This document shows positions 21,153-31,696 of a DNA stretch of 64,000 nucleotides, piece by piece. Every line of letters begins with the position of its first letter. Position 1 is the stretch's first letter. The stretch is taken from positions 45,231,022 to 45,295,021 of the forward strand of contig CM045768.1 of assembly GCA_025200525.1 (NCBI GenBank), in the 5' to 3' direction. Position numbers and translations under genes: made by a program. The notes beneath the pieces are model-generated. The model had not been told where the DNA came from and ran no database searches. It saw only the letters and a program-made list of their open reading frames with translations. Source of the stretch: Camellia lanceoleosa. Its lineage: Eukaryota > Streptophyta > Magnoliopsida > Ericales > Theaceae.

Positions 21153-21450
21153 TTGCAGTCCTTTGTCTGGGTTACTGTTATAACTGAAGAGTTTCAGGCT
21201 TTGCATAAGCAACAGACATGGGATTTGGTTCCTCTACCTTCTCATAAAACTTACATTAGTTGCAAGTGGATTTTTCGGATCAAGAAAAACTCTGATGGTT
21301 CTATAGCCAGATATAAAGCCAGACTCATGGCTAAGGGGTATTTTCAACAAGAGGGAGTGGACTATCAAGAAACTTTTAGTCCAGTTGCTAAACAGCCCAC
21401 CATTCACATTCTTTTATGTCTGGCCCTTTATTATCATTGGCCTATCAAGC
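21153..21450 (+). pseudogene. pol: copia B reverse transcriptase, N-terminal part
   Basis: RVT_2 hallmarks are visible: EEFQALHKQQTWDLVPLP, SCKWIFRIK, YKARLMAKGY, QEGVDYQETFSPVAK. The block that should follow with the first catalytic aspartate (DVNNAFL-like) is missing because homology ends at about 21450 with ..YYHWPIKQ. The element was truncated there or cut by later DNA. Confidence 0.85.
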
Positions 21451-21738
21451 AATCAAGGTTTTAAAGACAAATTTTTAGGGAAAAAAATAATTTGTCAGCA
21501 AAAATAATACTTTTAAGGATAAAATGAAAGAATTTTAAATATATATATATATATTTAATCATGTTATTACATTTTTAGACAAATTTATTTGGTTGTAAAA
21601 GGATCACCACTTTAACCTACAATTTTAGTTGGTCCCTAATAAACCAAAATCATATATTATTTAATTTTATATATTAATTTTTGAATTTAATAGTCGGGGC
21701 TATCAAAAACAAAAACAAAAAAGCATCCAGGTTTATCA
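21451..21738. other. AT-rich noncoding DNA
   Basis: Contains a (TA)n run at 21540-21556 and no coding similarity. Confidence 0.4.
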
Positions 21739-21955
21739 CTCTCTCTCTCTCTCTCAAATCCCTAATTTCTTTTTCTCTCACAAATGCCATGGTTCTTCTC
21801 TACGGATCTCGTTGATTTCTTCTGATCTCAGCAACAATTTCATCCTCAAGGAGTCTCATAGCATCTCTCACCAGGGTTGGATCACTCCGTTGCCGCCTCA
21901 TCTCTTCTCGATTCTCCGATTTCCTGGCGACTCTCCGGTAGTGATTTCGATCAGG
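21739..21955 (+). other. possible 5' exon of a host gene
   Basis: A CT-rich run followed by AAATCCCTAATTTC resembles many plant 5' untranslated regions. The segment has higher GC than its flanks and ends at a good donor (ATCAG/GTACTA, 21955/21956). The following 1.9 kb is T-rich, as plant introns are. An acceptor at TTGTAG/GTCTAT (22362/22363) opens a segment that stays open in phase with the upstream one. There is no convincing start codon in that frame, so this may be untranslated or a chance pattern. Confidence 0.3.
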
Positions 21956-22442
21956 TACTATATATATATACATACATGTATGTATCTGTATAATCGATTT
22001 GATATTGCAATTTTAGTCCTTGATTTCGTGCATGGTTTTGTATACATGTATATATTCATGTGTTTGTTCAATCAATCTATTTCAAAGGAGGTGTTTATAG
22101 TAATCATCAATAATTAAGCAATTTTCATTTTTAGGGTTCATAGTCTAAGAAAATCTCTAAATCGTGCATTTTTTGATCTTATCACATCATTACCAACATT
22201 TTGTTATTATACATTGTTCAGTGATCTTTTTACAGTGAATGTTGTTGTTGTTAGAAGCAATTGCAATTTGTATTAGTTGATTAGTTTTTGCAATTTCTTA
22301 ATAAGGTGATGATATTTCATAGATCCTTGAAGGTGCATTTGATTTCTTTTGTATGTTGTAGGTCTATTTTAGAATCATATGTTGCAAAAATGAGAGAAAT
22401 TTATATAAAACTAACCAATGAAAAGAGTGGGTTTGAGATGCG

Positions 22443-23993
22443 GAGTATAAAGTTTTTTTTTTTTGTTTAAAACCATGGACCACAAAATAATACAGAAGAA
22501 CATCTTTTGAATATAAGATCCAAACAAGGCATATATAATTCGTGATAGTTCACTAATTATTTTTTTAGGGTATCACTTATTTATAAATTCTACTTTATTT
22601 AATATTTTTATTATAGAAAATTTGATGTAGATGCGTTTCTGGATATGAATCATGTAAGAATTTGTAATTCTGGTTAGATTTTCCTGTAAAAGAAGTAAAG
22701 GATAGTACTATATGGTTTGGGTGTTTGTGTAAGAAAGTAGGAAGTAGATTTTTGTTGTCTGGTGATTTTTCCATTTTCTTTGATAGTTAGATTGGTATTG
22801 TTTGTACACTCTGTCATTATTAGCTGCTTACCATTAATCAACTTTGGTAGAGATTGTATTTAGTGGTCTTTGTATTCATTCTTCCCAAAGAATTCAAAAC
22901 AGTTATGTGTTCTTTACGCTCTTCCTATGATTGCTCATGCTCTCATGTTAGTTTTGCCACTTTCTATTACTTGATTTGTTTGCATTTGAACTTAGAAGTC
23001 ATTTGGCAATAAAGATGATGAATTATTTTAACGATCTTGAATTATTTCAATGATTTGCTGCATTTGAACTTAAAAGCCATTTTTAGCTTACCATATGTGA
23101 AAACTTTGAGCATCGATTATAATGCTCCTTTTTATCAAGTCTTGTCTAATTGACCATAACTTTAGGATATACTTGGACTAAGGTTGTCTACAATTTAAAT
23201 CTTGGTTGGTTTTAGTTATGGAAAGCTTCTAGGGTAAGGGTTTTATAAGGTAAAAAAACACTTCCAAATGTTTTCGATTAGAAAAAAGTTTAGTTTGCAA
23301 GATTTTAAAAAATAGTTTATAGGAAATCCTTTGATAGCATAGGTTTCAAAAGATATAGAATTGAAGCCTAAAGGGTAAGGAAAAGGTTGGAATTGATTTG
23401 TGTTTGATTTAATAGGGGTTTGAGGCTGAAAACAAGATTGTTTTGGGCTGTGAACAGTAACCCAAAACTAGTGTTTGTGAAGGGAGTGAAGGGTGCGTTT
23501 GGGAAGAAAGAATTTTAGTCAAAAAGCCAAAAAAGCGTATTAAAAAGGTCAAAGATTCCTTGCCTTCTCCCTACTTTTTGCATGTTTTTTCGTAAAAAAC
23601 CATTCCTAAACACTTCATTTTTTTCACCTCATATTTTAGACAAAAAGCCATTTCCTAAACCAACCCTTAGTTGAATAACATTAAAACAACAAAAGAAGAG
23701 TTATTAACATATGCTTAAGATAGTGACAACAATGCTTATGGGTCCTAAGTTCTTCAATATGTAGTGGAACTCTGAAGAAACGATAAGCCCGCGGGAATAG
23801 AATTATCTAAGTCATATCAGAGATGAAGGATATAGATAGGACACACAATCTGATGTGTTATAGATAATAGATTTTTTTTTTTTTGGATAAATAAATGTGT
23901 TATAGACAATAGATATCCATTAAGCTTCACAGAAATAGAAAAGAACAATATTTTTTTTTTCTCCTTTTCCTTTTTTTTTTGTAAGTGATGTAT
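22443..23993. other. intron-like noncoding region
   Basis: T-rich, without coding similarity. A TATAGATAATAGAT phrase is duplicated near 23860 and 23900. The right end, TGTAT, is the target duplication of the Tat-type element. Confidence 0.35.
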
Positions 23994-24396
23994 TGTGGAG
24001 AAGTAGTTTGGAAATACTCTTCAGATCCTGGGAGACGCTGGTGATCCTCAGCTAGTCACCTGAAAAGATGGAAACACTCCGGTCGGGGGTGCCGGAATTA
24101 GCACTCCGACGGACAAATTAGTTCAAACACTCAAGATAGCTTCTTGTCTAAGTTAAGTGGAGTGATTCTTACATACCTTTCTAGATTTGTGGTTCTTGTA
24201 TTTATACTTACTTTTTTGGGCCTCGGGCCTGAGCCTACTTTTATCCCATTCACGTTATATTCATTCGGAGCTACTGACCCCCGTCCATTCAGCTTTACTA
24301 ATGCATTCGGCGCCCTAGTTACGCAATACGAAGCCGAGTAGTATCTGGTTTCTGGGGTACACGTCTCTCGACTCCTCTACTTATTCGGGTCCCACA
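23994..24396 (-). repeat. Tat-type element 3' LTR
   Basis: Begins TGTGGAGAAGTAG and ends TATTCGGGTCCCACA on the plus strand, and pairs with 33844-34247. TG...CA ends are complete. Confidence 0.92.
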
Positions 24397-24416
24397 ATTG
24401 CCCCCCAAGCACTTCA
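24397..24416 (-). promoter_or_regulatory. polypurine tract of the Tat-type element
   Basis: On the minus strand the bases just before the 3' LTR read CTTGGGGGGCAAT. This G-run marks plus-strand DNA priming and confirms the minus-strand orientation. Confidence 0.7.
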
Positions 24417-24751
24417 CTGACGACAGTTGGCTGGAGTGCTTGGTTTTGAATTTCAAAAAGTCAGAGCCAAAATTCGGCAGTTGGCCTCATTGTCATGTGG
24501 ATATCTAAGCGCACCCCTTTCGATTGTCGTGTTGACTTTTTCCCTTCGCGCATGTGTTTATTTATTGCGATTTAAAATTTTGACGTCCTTTCATGTATCT
24601 CATGACGCTCATTGCTGGATTGCCTTTTGGATAGTCCCTGCAACTCTGTTTTTCGATATCCCCTTCGTCCTTTGTAAGTTCTCTCCTCCTTTGCTTTGAA
24701 GACTTTTTCTGGTTTGTTCCTTCCTTGGCATATTCTCACAAACTGTAGGAT

Positions 24752-26836
24752 ATGGCGAAACATTTGAAAGACCTCCTCTCTTCATATCGAATCGCTGGCT
24801 TTAAACGCCATTTCTCTATTCCTGATGATGTCCGTCTGTCGCTTGTGGCAGACTGCACTCTTGATATGGAGAGGGAGGACGAAACCACGATTGTCTTTCC
24901 TCTTTTGTCAATTGCAGAGGGTGGAGTCCATTTCCCCCTTCACCCGTTTCTTAGGGCTGTGCTTCGTTACTGGGGTTTAATCCCTTCCTAACCTAATGTG
25001 AATTTCTTTAGAATCATAATAGGGATTATAGTGCTCAACCGTCGCCTAAGAATTAACCTTGGCATTCCAGCCATCCGGCATCGTTATGCCTTGGCAAAGT
25101 CTTCTGGCTGGCACGGGCGTTTCTTCCTTAGGGCCAAGGATATCGACCATCAGATGATTACTATGCTTTCCAGTTTTGGAAAATGAGTTGATGACGTTAT
25201 GGTCGTTGTCCAGGGTAACTGGGAATTTGGCGAAGGAGAGGATCACGTTGACCCTATTCTTAGACGGAGGAGCGAGCCAAGTGGCTGATTGCCTTCTCGC
25301 TTTTATTATTTGTTCATTTTTGTTGTGAAGCCTCTTCTTTGAAATGTGACGGCTTGTCTTATGCAGGGACCAATTTGAAGAAAGTTCTGCCTTCAACTGA
25401 CGGCGTCGTTCTTTCGGATATAGAAGTCGCACTCAAATATTTCGGCCGTCGAAGTCTTCAAACAAGGAGGTCGGCGATATTCTCGCTTCATACGGACATA
25501 TATACGACCTTCTCAAGCGAAAATATCCTCGTTTGAGGGCGAAGATTCTCTTATCGCTTTTATTTTGTCCGACTTCAAAAACTTGAGGTAGGTTGGTTTT
25601 GAAGGGTCCGATTCAGAGCGGTTTAGCTAATGTTAGCGAATCAAATTAGTTTGAAATCGAATCTAATGAGGTATTGAATTCGGCCGATCCCTCATCCACT
25701 TCGGGCCGAGGGGATCTTTCACTTGACGGCATTGTTCACGGCTTGGAGAGTATTCCCGCCGCAGACCCCGAAGACATGGCCGGGTTAAGCCTGACAAAAC
25801 TTACCAGGAAGGTAAATGCGGAAAGGTTGGCCGCGCGGCGAAGAGCGGAGGCCCTTCCATCTGAAATACCATCCGCCACCGAATCTCAATTCTCCCTGCT
25901 GTTAGCAGATCAGAGTTCGTGCGCGTTGTTAAGGTGGAAACAGCAGAAAATTGGAATGCCGAATCTGCTATGAACGTGCAGGCCGGCCAAGAAGTTGAGG
26001 CAGAGAAATGCCCTGCCGAGTTTGAGGCCGGCTCAGAGGAACACGGCGACAAACGTCCTCGATTAGAGGGATCGGACGTGATCATTCCTTTTGTCATTCA
26101 ACCGATGATAAGAAACGTACCGGTTTCTTCTAATGCTTCGGCGCTTAAAGATCCAGAAGTCGCATTCAGCTTGGCTACGTCCGTGTCATTGCCGTCTGAC
26201 AAAGAGGCTTTCTGGGTGGAAACAGATCTGAATGCGACAGCATTAGCTGCCCAATCGGCACTTTTGGTACATATTCAAACTTAGCTTCACTTAATCCAAA
26301 TACTGTTGAAGTTAAGGTTTTAAATGCTTGTTTTGCAGACCGTCGGATGGATAGCCGATTTAGGCCATCGCCATCGCGACGTCGTCAAAGAGATTGGCCA
26401 TCTACGCAAGGAAGTTGAAGGCCAGAGGAGAAGGGCCGAGGTCGAGGCTTTGAGGGCGAATAAGGAAGCCTCAAGGGCCGACGCTGAGATGGAGAGGGCT
26501 CGTAGCGTAGATCAGTTGAGATCGGAGGCCGAGAAGAAGGCGGACACGAGCGAAGATGCGCTCAAATTGGCCCAGAAGGCGATCTCCAGACTGGAGATTG
26601 AGTTGGCTGAAATGAAGGCGGCGAAGGAAGCAGCCGACTCGGAGTCTTCCAAAGTGTTCAAGGCCAGGAAAGATGCTGGACTTGCCGAGTACGTTGACCA
26701 AGTCCCCAAGTTTGAAAATCGGGGATTCAAACATGGCTGGCGCAAAGCCCTTGTTGTTGCTAACGCTTCGTTGATTACGCCAATACCATATGAGCAAGTG
26801 GATGTTGAGCCATTGGAGTCTAATTCTGATGGCTGA
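24752..26836 (+). pseudogene. antisense gene of the Tat-type element (Transposase_28-like N-terminus, coiled-coil C-terminus)
   Basis: This gene runs opposite to pol. From the ATG at 24752 it reads KHLKDLLSSYRIAGFKRHFS, then FPLHPFLRAVLRYWGL and RIIIGIIVLNRRLRINLG, the pattern of the family called putative gypsy-type transposon (PF04195). One stop at 24989 interrupts the frame where glutamine would fit. A likely intron ends at TTATGCAG (25366). A second, 26267-26338 (72 bp, GT..AG), joins two open segments exactly in phase. The last exon (to 26836) is a heptad-rich coiled coil of about 115 residues ending in ENRGFKHGW and an acidic tail. Such reverse ORFs are known from Tat elements; their function is unknown. 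Confidence 0.65.
26267..26338 (+). other. 72-bp intron in the antisense gene
   Basis: The donor TTG/GTACAT and acceptor TTTTGCAG/ACC join codon to codon without a phase change: the upstream frame ends ..QSALL and the downstream frame begins TVGWIADLG. The intron is T-rich. An unspliced transcript would meet a stop at 26282-26284. Confidence 0.6.
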
Positions 26837-26888
26837 TCCAGCCGACTGACAGTTTTTAGGATGTCGAATGTACTTTTACAGTTTTTAA

Positions 26889-27002
26889 TTTAGTATTTTT
26901 CATATGTTGCCACAGTTTTGAGTAAATCTTTTTGTTTAGTAACTATTTAGTATTTTTGATCTGTTGCTACAGTCATGAGTAAATCGTTTTGTTTAGTAAC
27001 TT
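26889..27002 (+). repeat. two 57-bp tandem copies
   Basis: The unit TTTAGTATTTTT..TTTGTTTAGTAAC occurs twice with seven or eight differences, just after the antisense gene's stop. Confidence 0.8.
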
Positions 27003-27059
27003 GAGTATATATAAAGATTTCATGAGTTGTGCTCAATCGTTAAGGAAAATGTTGAATGC

Positions 27060-27745
27060 TATTGCTTTTGCCAGGTTAGACCGGCTGCTTAATGAATCTG
27101 CCCTTGCTGTAGCCAGAGCACGAGCTGGGGAAGCCGAATGGGCCTAACCCGTGGGCTGGCTAAGGCACAGATTGGTCGGCCATTGCGCTTGAAAACTTGG
27201 CCGACAAGATTAATAAATCTGCCCTTGCTTTAGCCAGTATAAACTTCATCGAATGGGCCTAACTCATGGGCTAGCTAAGGGACGATCGATCGGCCATTTG
27301 CACTTGAAAACTCGACAAGATTAATAACCGCCTTGCTTAGCCAGGTGCGAGCCATGGTCAATGGGCCTAACTCGCGGGCTAGCTACGGTACAGATTGATC
27401 GCCCGTTGCACTTGAAAACTCAGACAATAAGATTAATAAATCTACCCTTGCCTTAGATAGGGCGCGAGCTTGGGTTTAATGGGCCTAACTCATGGGCGGC
27501 TTAAGGTACAGATCGATCGGCTGGTGCACTTGAAAACTCGGCCGATAAGATTAATAAATCTTTCCTGTTTTAGCCAGTATGCGAGCCATGGGTTTAATGG
27601 GCTTAACTCATGGGTGGCTAAGGTCAGATCGATCGGCGCTGCACTTGAAAACTCAAATGATAAGATTAATAACCGCCTTGCCTTAGCTGTATGCCGAGCT
27701 TGGGAAGCCGAATAGGCCTAACTCGCGGGTTAGACAGTTGTCATC
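27060..27745 (+). repeat. about six tandem copies of a 113-bp unit
   Basis: The marker CACTTGAAAACTC recurs near 27188, 27301, 27409, 27527 and 27642, with spacing 108-118 bp. Read on the plus strand, a unit resembles a coiled-coil segment (LENSADKIN.., ALARARAWEAEW), so the array seems to be an expanded and decayed part of the antisense coding region. Confidence 0.8.
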
Positions 27746-28027
27746 CGACTGTTGATGTTTGGGATTACTGACGTTGCCTTGGGAAAGTTGCAAACATTGA
27801 AGGATAAATGGAGCGGGTGCACGCCAGAGGCCTTACTTATTTCCATTCAGGCAACTGGGGAGGGACGAAGATTGACTGGATCAGATGTTGCAATGAGTCG
27901 CAGTAGCGAGCCTACGTGTTCGGGAAGAAGAACGTCCAAGGATCGGGTAACACAGTAGCCCCTTAGTCATTGAAGCAGATCGTCCCGAAAGGATAGTCAA
28001 CCGAGAATCGAGCTTGATGCGACGCCA

Positions 28028-28662
28028 CGGCCGTTGAGTTTTGCGGTTTCTCTGAGGAATAGACCAATGATGGAGGCGGACTCTATCATTAAAGACCCAG
28101 ATGTGGCAATCGAGTTCGCTCGACAGATATTCCCGCCAAAAGTCCAACAATCGATGGTCGAACGTCGAGATTTCGAAGTATTTCGAGACGGCATCCACGG
28201 GGCCGTGAAAGGACTATATACTACTTACGAAGTCGGCATGCGTCTGCGTGAAGCGTGATGCGAGAGTGAGAAAAAGGACGAAAGGAATCGCAGTTTAGAG
28301 ATTCGTGCGGAAAAGGCTGAGCGTGAGCTTCGGGAACTGAAGAATGTTCGAACGAGCGCGTCGGTTGCGGCCGATCAATCTAAATTGGTTGGTGTGGAGA
28401 GAGGAACCCAACGGACCTTGGGTTATGAAAAGGGGTTTTAGGATGGCCTGAAGGTCAGGATAGAGAAGACCAAACAGGACCTTGCCAAGGAGGTCTGTCG
28501 ATGTGAAAATCGTGGATTCAAGCACGGCTGGTTCAAGGACCTTCAAACCGAGGGATCTCTTGAAGCCGTGGGAATTGATTCGACCTTGCCCCTATATCAT
28601 CGCCATCACTTTCCTTATCCCGATTTTGAAATTGAGAAGAGCAACGATGAGGGTGCCGAATG
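28028..28662 (+). pseudogene. second antisense coiled-coil ORF remnant
   Basis: The plus-strand reading gives a SFAVSLRNRPMMEADSIIKD block, a FPPKVQQSMVERRDFEVFRD block, a charged coiled-coil portion (28258-28500, with stops at 28255 and 28438) and the terminal CENRGFKHGWFKDL and acidic tail. The ENRGFKHGW motif and acidic tail repeat the end of the gene at 24752-26836. Either this is a duplicated second copy, or the two are ends of a once longer gene separated by the 113-bp array. Confidence 0.5.
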
Positions 28663-28854
28663 AATAGACATTGCGCCGAATAAATAGAATTTCTTTTCTT
28701 TTCAACGTTTGTATTTGGTCTTGAAATGTTATATGTTTAATTAATCGTATTATTTCATCTTTCTGGCAAGTTTTGTGTTGTATGGCGTAAATGTTTAGAA
28801 CGATTCTTATTGAATATTTATTCGGCCAATCAAGTGGTCCGAATACAAACCTCA

Positions 28855-29325
28855 GAAAGGCCAATCGTGATATCCACGAAAGACGCTCCGAATCCGGAGT
28901 CTTTATTTTGGCTGATCGTGATATCCACGAAGGGCGCTCCGAATCCAGAGTCTCAATCGGCCCTTAAGGTGTCATGCACCAAAAGGGGCTCCGAATCCGG
29001 AGGCTTTATTTTGGCCAATCGTGATATCCATGAAGGGCGCTTCGAATCTGGAGGCTTTATTTTGGCCAATCGTGATATTCACGAAGGGCGCTCCGAATCT
29101 GGAGTCTCAATCGGCCCTTAAGGTGTCGTGTAGCAAAAGGGGCTCCGAATCCGGAGGCTTAATTTTGGCTAATTGTGATATCCACGAAGGGCACTCCGAA
29201 TCCGGAGTCTCAATCGGCCCTTAAGGTGCCATGCACCAAAAGAGGCTCTGAATCCGGAGGCTTAATTTTGGCCAATCATGATATCCACGAAGGGCGCCTC
29301 GAATCCGGAGTTTTTGTTTTGGCCT
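28855..29325 (+). repeat. tandem array of interleaved 52- and 101-bp units
   Basis: The phrase GTGATATCCACGAAGGGCG occurs six times with variants and CGGCCCTTAAGGTG three times, in the pattern of a short unit (about 52 bp) and a compound unit (about 101 bp). GAATCCGGAG is in every unit. It lies between the end of pol and the antisense gene. Such hypervariable 3' regions are known in Tat-type elements. Confidence 0.85.
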
Positions 29326-29437
29326 TGGAAGGCTTAATCGGCCCTTATTAATCAAGGCTTAGGGGCGAGCTTGAGAAAGCGAGAAACTTTGTGTTACAAA
29401 GGTGGAACACGTACAAGTATCAAGCCCACAAGTCGGG

Positions 29438-30574
29438 TCAATGATAGAATTTATGCAAATGTGTAGAATTCCAAGGTCGTGGCAGGCTTCTTCCTGTCAT
29501 GTCTGAGAGCCGATATGCCCCTGTTCCTACGATGGATTCAATTTGATAGGGGCCGTCCCAGTTTGGACCCAATTTTCCATTGGCCGGTCTTCGGTCGGCT
29601 GGAAGTACCTTCCTTAGGACAAGCTCTCCTGGCGTGTATCGGCGCAACTGAACTCGCTGATTGTACGACTTGTTGAGTTGCTGCTGATAGCGTGCCATGG
29701 ATGCCAGGGTGCGGTCTCTTCGTTCTTCGATTAGAATCGGATCTAGGGCAAGCATCATGTCATTTTGGCCTATGTCAAAAACTTACGACTTCAGAGTTGG
29801 GAGGCCGATTTCCAGGGGTAAAATTGCCTGGGTTCCAAAGCATAGAGCAAACGGCGTTTCTCCGGTGGATCTCCATGGCATAGTACAATGAGCCCACAAT
29901 ACACTCGGTAATTCTTCGACCTATTTGCCTTTAGCTTTTTCCAGCCTCTTTTTGATGCCGTCCAAGATGGATTTGTTAGAGGTTTCGGCCTAACCATTGC
30001 TTTGGGGGTAGGCCAGTGTCGAGAAGTAAGGCCGAATGCCATATTTGCTACATAACTCTCGATATACGCCATAATCAAACTGGGTGCCGTTGTCTGAGAT
30101 TAGAGCTCTTGGAATGCCGAATCGTGTTATGATGTTTCTCCATACAAAGCGTTTCATGTCAGCATCTCGTATATGTGTTAGAGCTTCCGCTTCGACCCAT
30201 TTTGTGAAGTAGTCTGTCGCGACGATTAAGAATCGCTTGTTCCCTGGGGCCCTGGGCAATGGCCCTACGATATCAAGTCCCCATTGAGCAAATGGCCAGG
30301 GGCTGCTGATAGAGTTCAACTCTTTGGCAGGCAAATGGGTTAATGGGGAGAACTTTTGGCACTGTTCGCACTTTTTTACATAACTCTCCGCATCAGCCCT
30401 CATTGTCGGCCAATAATACCCATGCGTTATAGCTCGATGGGCCAGGGAGCGTCCCCCGGAATGGGCACCGCAACTGCCCTCATGTATCTCTGTCAAAAGC
30501 TCTTCCATTTTGTCGGGGTGCACGCATTCCAAATATGGACCAGAGAGGGACTTTTTGTAAAGTCCTCCTTGCAA
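29438..30574 (-). pseudogene. pol: Tat-type element integrase
   Basis: The ORF 30574-29990 shows the zinc-binding region (H..H, then C69 and C72) and core aspartates D101 (GLDIVG) and D161 (ISDNGTQF). Right after PQSNG a TAG occurs where the family has glutamine, followed by AE..NK with the catalytic glutamate kept. The frame then shifts, and the C-terminal domain with MARYQQQLNKSYNQRV and GPNWDGPYQI is found at 29758-29438. Two lesions make it nonfunctional. Confidence 0.9.
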
Positions 30575-30789
30575 ATCCAGATAGTATCGCAGGGCTTTAT
30601 TTCGCAGCTTGTGTGCTTCTTTTTTGTCCTCTGGGAGTTATTCAAAAGAGAGGTATGTAGCAATGGGGTCCATCCAGCTTGGTGCAGATTCTACAACATT
30701 GACATGGATTTCCTCCGAAGGGCTAATACTCGGCTCTGGGATGAAACCTACTTCGATGGTCCGTTTGATCTCAGAATTGATGGCGGAGG

Positions 30790-31265
30790 CTAAGCATGCC
30801 AAGGCATCCGGCGTGTGTTCTCGTCGCTTGTTATTTGGTTCACCATGATGGTCAAATTTTGCCAAGGAATTGGCCGCTTTTCATGTAGGCCACCATACGG
30901 TCGCTTTCTTGCCGCGATACTCCCCTTTAGCTGATTGATTACCAACTTTGAATCACAAAACACAAGCAGACACCGCGCGCCGAGAAGGTGGGCATTCCGC
31001 AGATCGGCTAAAAGGGCTTTGTATTCGGCTTCGTTATTTGATCCTTCGCTGCTTGACACCGCTTAATTATCATGCGTCGAGACATGATTACAACTCCGGC
31101 GCCACTGCCCCTTTGGTTAGATGATCCATCACAGTATAATTGCCAAATATTCCCGACATAAATTCTCCAGTTCGGCTTTGGTAGAACTTCGGCCTTTGGT
31201 CGAACTTTATCAAGTTTGAGGTTGGCAAGCTCGCCGGTGAATTCGGCAACAAAGTCGGCCAACAC
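30790..31265 (-). pseudogene. pol: Tat-type element second RNase H
   Basis: The first part has LYCDGSSNQRGSGAGVV (first catalytic D). After a frame break, the second part has NNEAEYKALLADL (E) and VFCDSKLVINQ (D). This is a separate RNase H I-type domain between the gypsy RNase H and integrase. A duplicated RNase H is characteristic of Tat elements. Confidence 0.85.
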
Positions 31266-31688
31266 TTACCCCTTGATTGCAGTTTTAGGTAAAAATCGAA
31301 TGTTGTATTGGCTGAGTTCAAGAGCCCATTTTGAAACACGTCCCGATGCTTCTGCACTCCGTAGTACTGATCGGAGGGGATAATCTGTTAGCACCCCAAT
31401 GCTTTGTCCTTGGAAGTAATGCATCAATTTTCTTGCCGCTATGACTAGGGCTAAGATGAGTTTTTCCAACAAAAGGTAGCGTGTTTCGGCGTCAACCATT
31501 GCCTTGCTCACATAATACACTGGCTGTTGGTCCCTCTCCTCCTCTTTTAACAGTACGGCGCTGACGGCCCTATCGAAAACTGCCAGATATAGAATGAGCG
31601 GGTCACCAGTGGCGGGTGTTGTCAAGAGAGGTAATCGAGCGAGGTACGCCTTGAGTCCGCTGAAGGTCGATTCGCATTCGCGGACCAT
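31266..31688 (-). pseudogene. pol: Tat-type element gypsy RNase H
   Basis: A 140-residue open segment with LKAYLARLPLLTTP, LILYLAVFDRAVSAVLL, a QPVYYVSKA block and GVLTDYPLRSVL, the expected RT_RNaseH_2 order directly after the RT thumb. In Tat elements this copy is usually degenerate, which fits the weak active site seen here. Confidence 0.85.
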
Positions 31689-31696
31689 TCAAAGCC

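Larger units (their letters stand above)
11583..21450 (+). mobile_element. Ty1/copia retrotransposon B with three nested insertions
   Basis: Plus-strand order: primer site, gag, zinc knuckle, protease, GAG-pre-integrase, integrase, variable linker, start of RT. Younger DNA interrupts gag at 11776/17173 (LINE B), 17306/17728 (MITE) and about 17966/18790 (unclassified). Homology stops inside RT near 21450 and no 3' LTR follows. The copia sense resumes cleanly at each of the first two junctions, so the order of events is certain there. All coding parts are degenerate. Confidence 0.85.

Noticed and set aside
20773..21183. Leucine-rich plus-strand frame and arginine-rich minus-strand frame
   Set aside because: Other-frame readings of the 45-bp repeats. 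The biologically sensible frame is the proline/serine one between integrase and RT.
28855..29325. CRISPR-like regular repeats
   Set aside because: The units are tandem and contiguous without unique spacers, in a plant retrotransposon.
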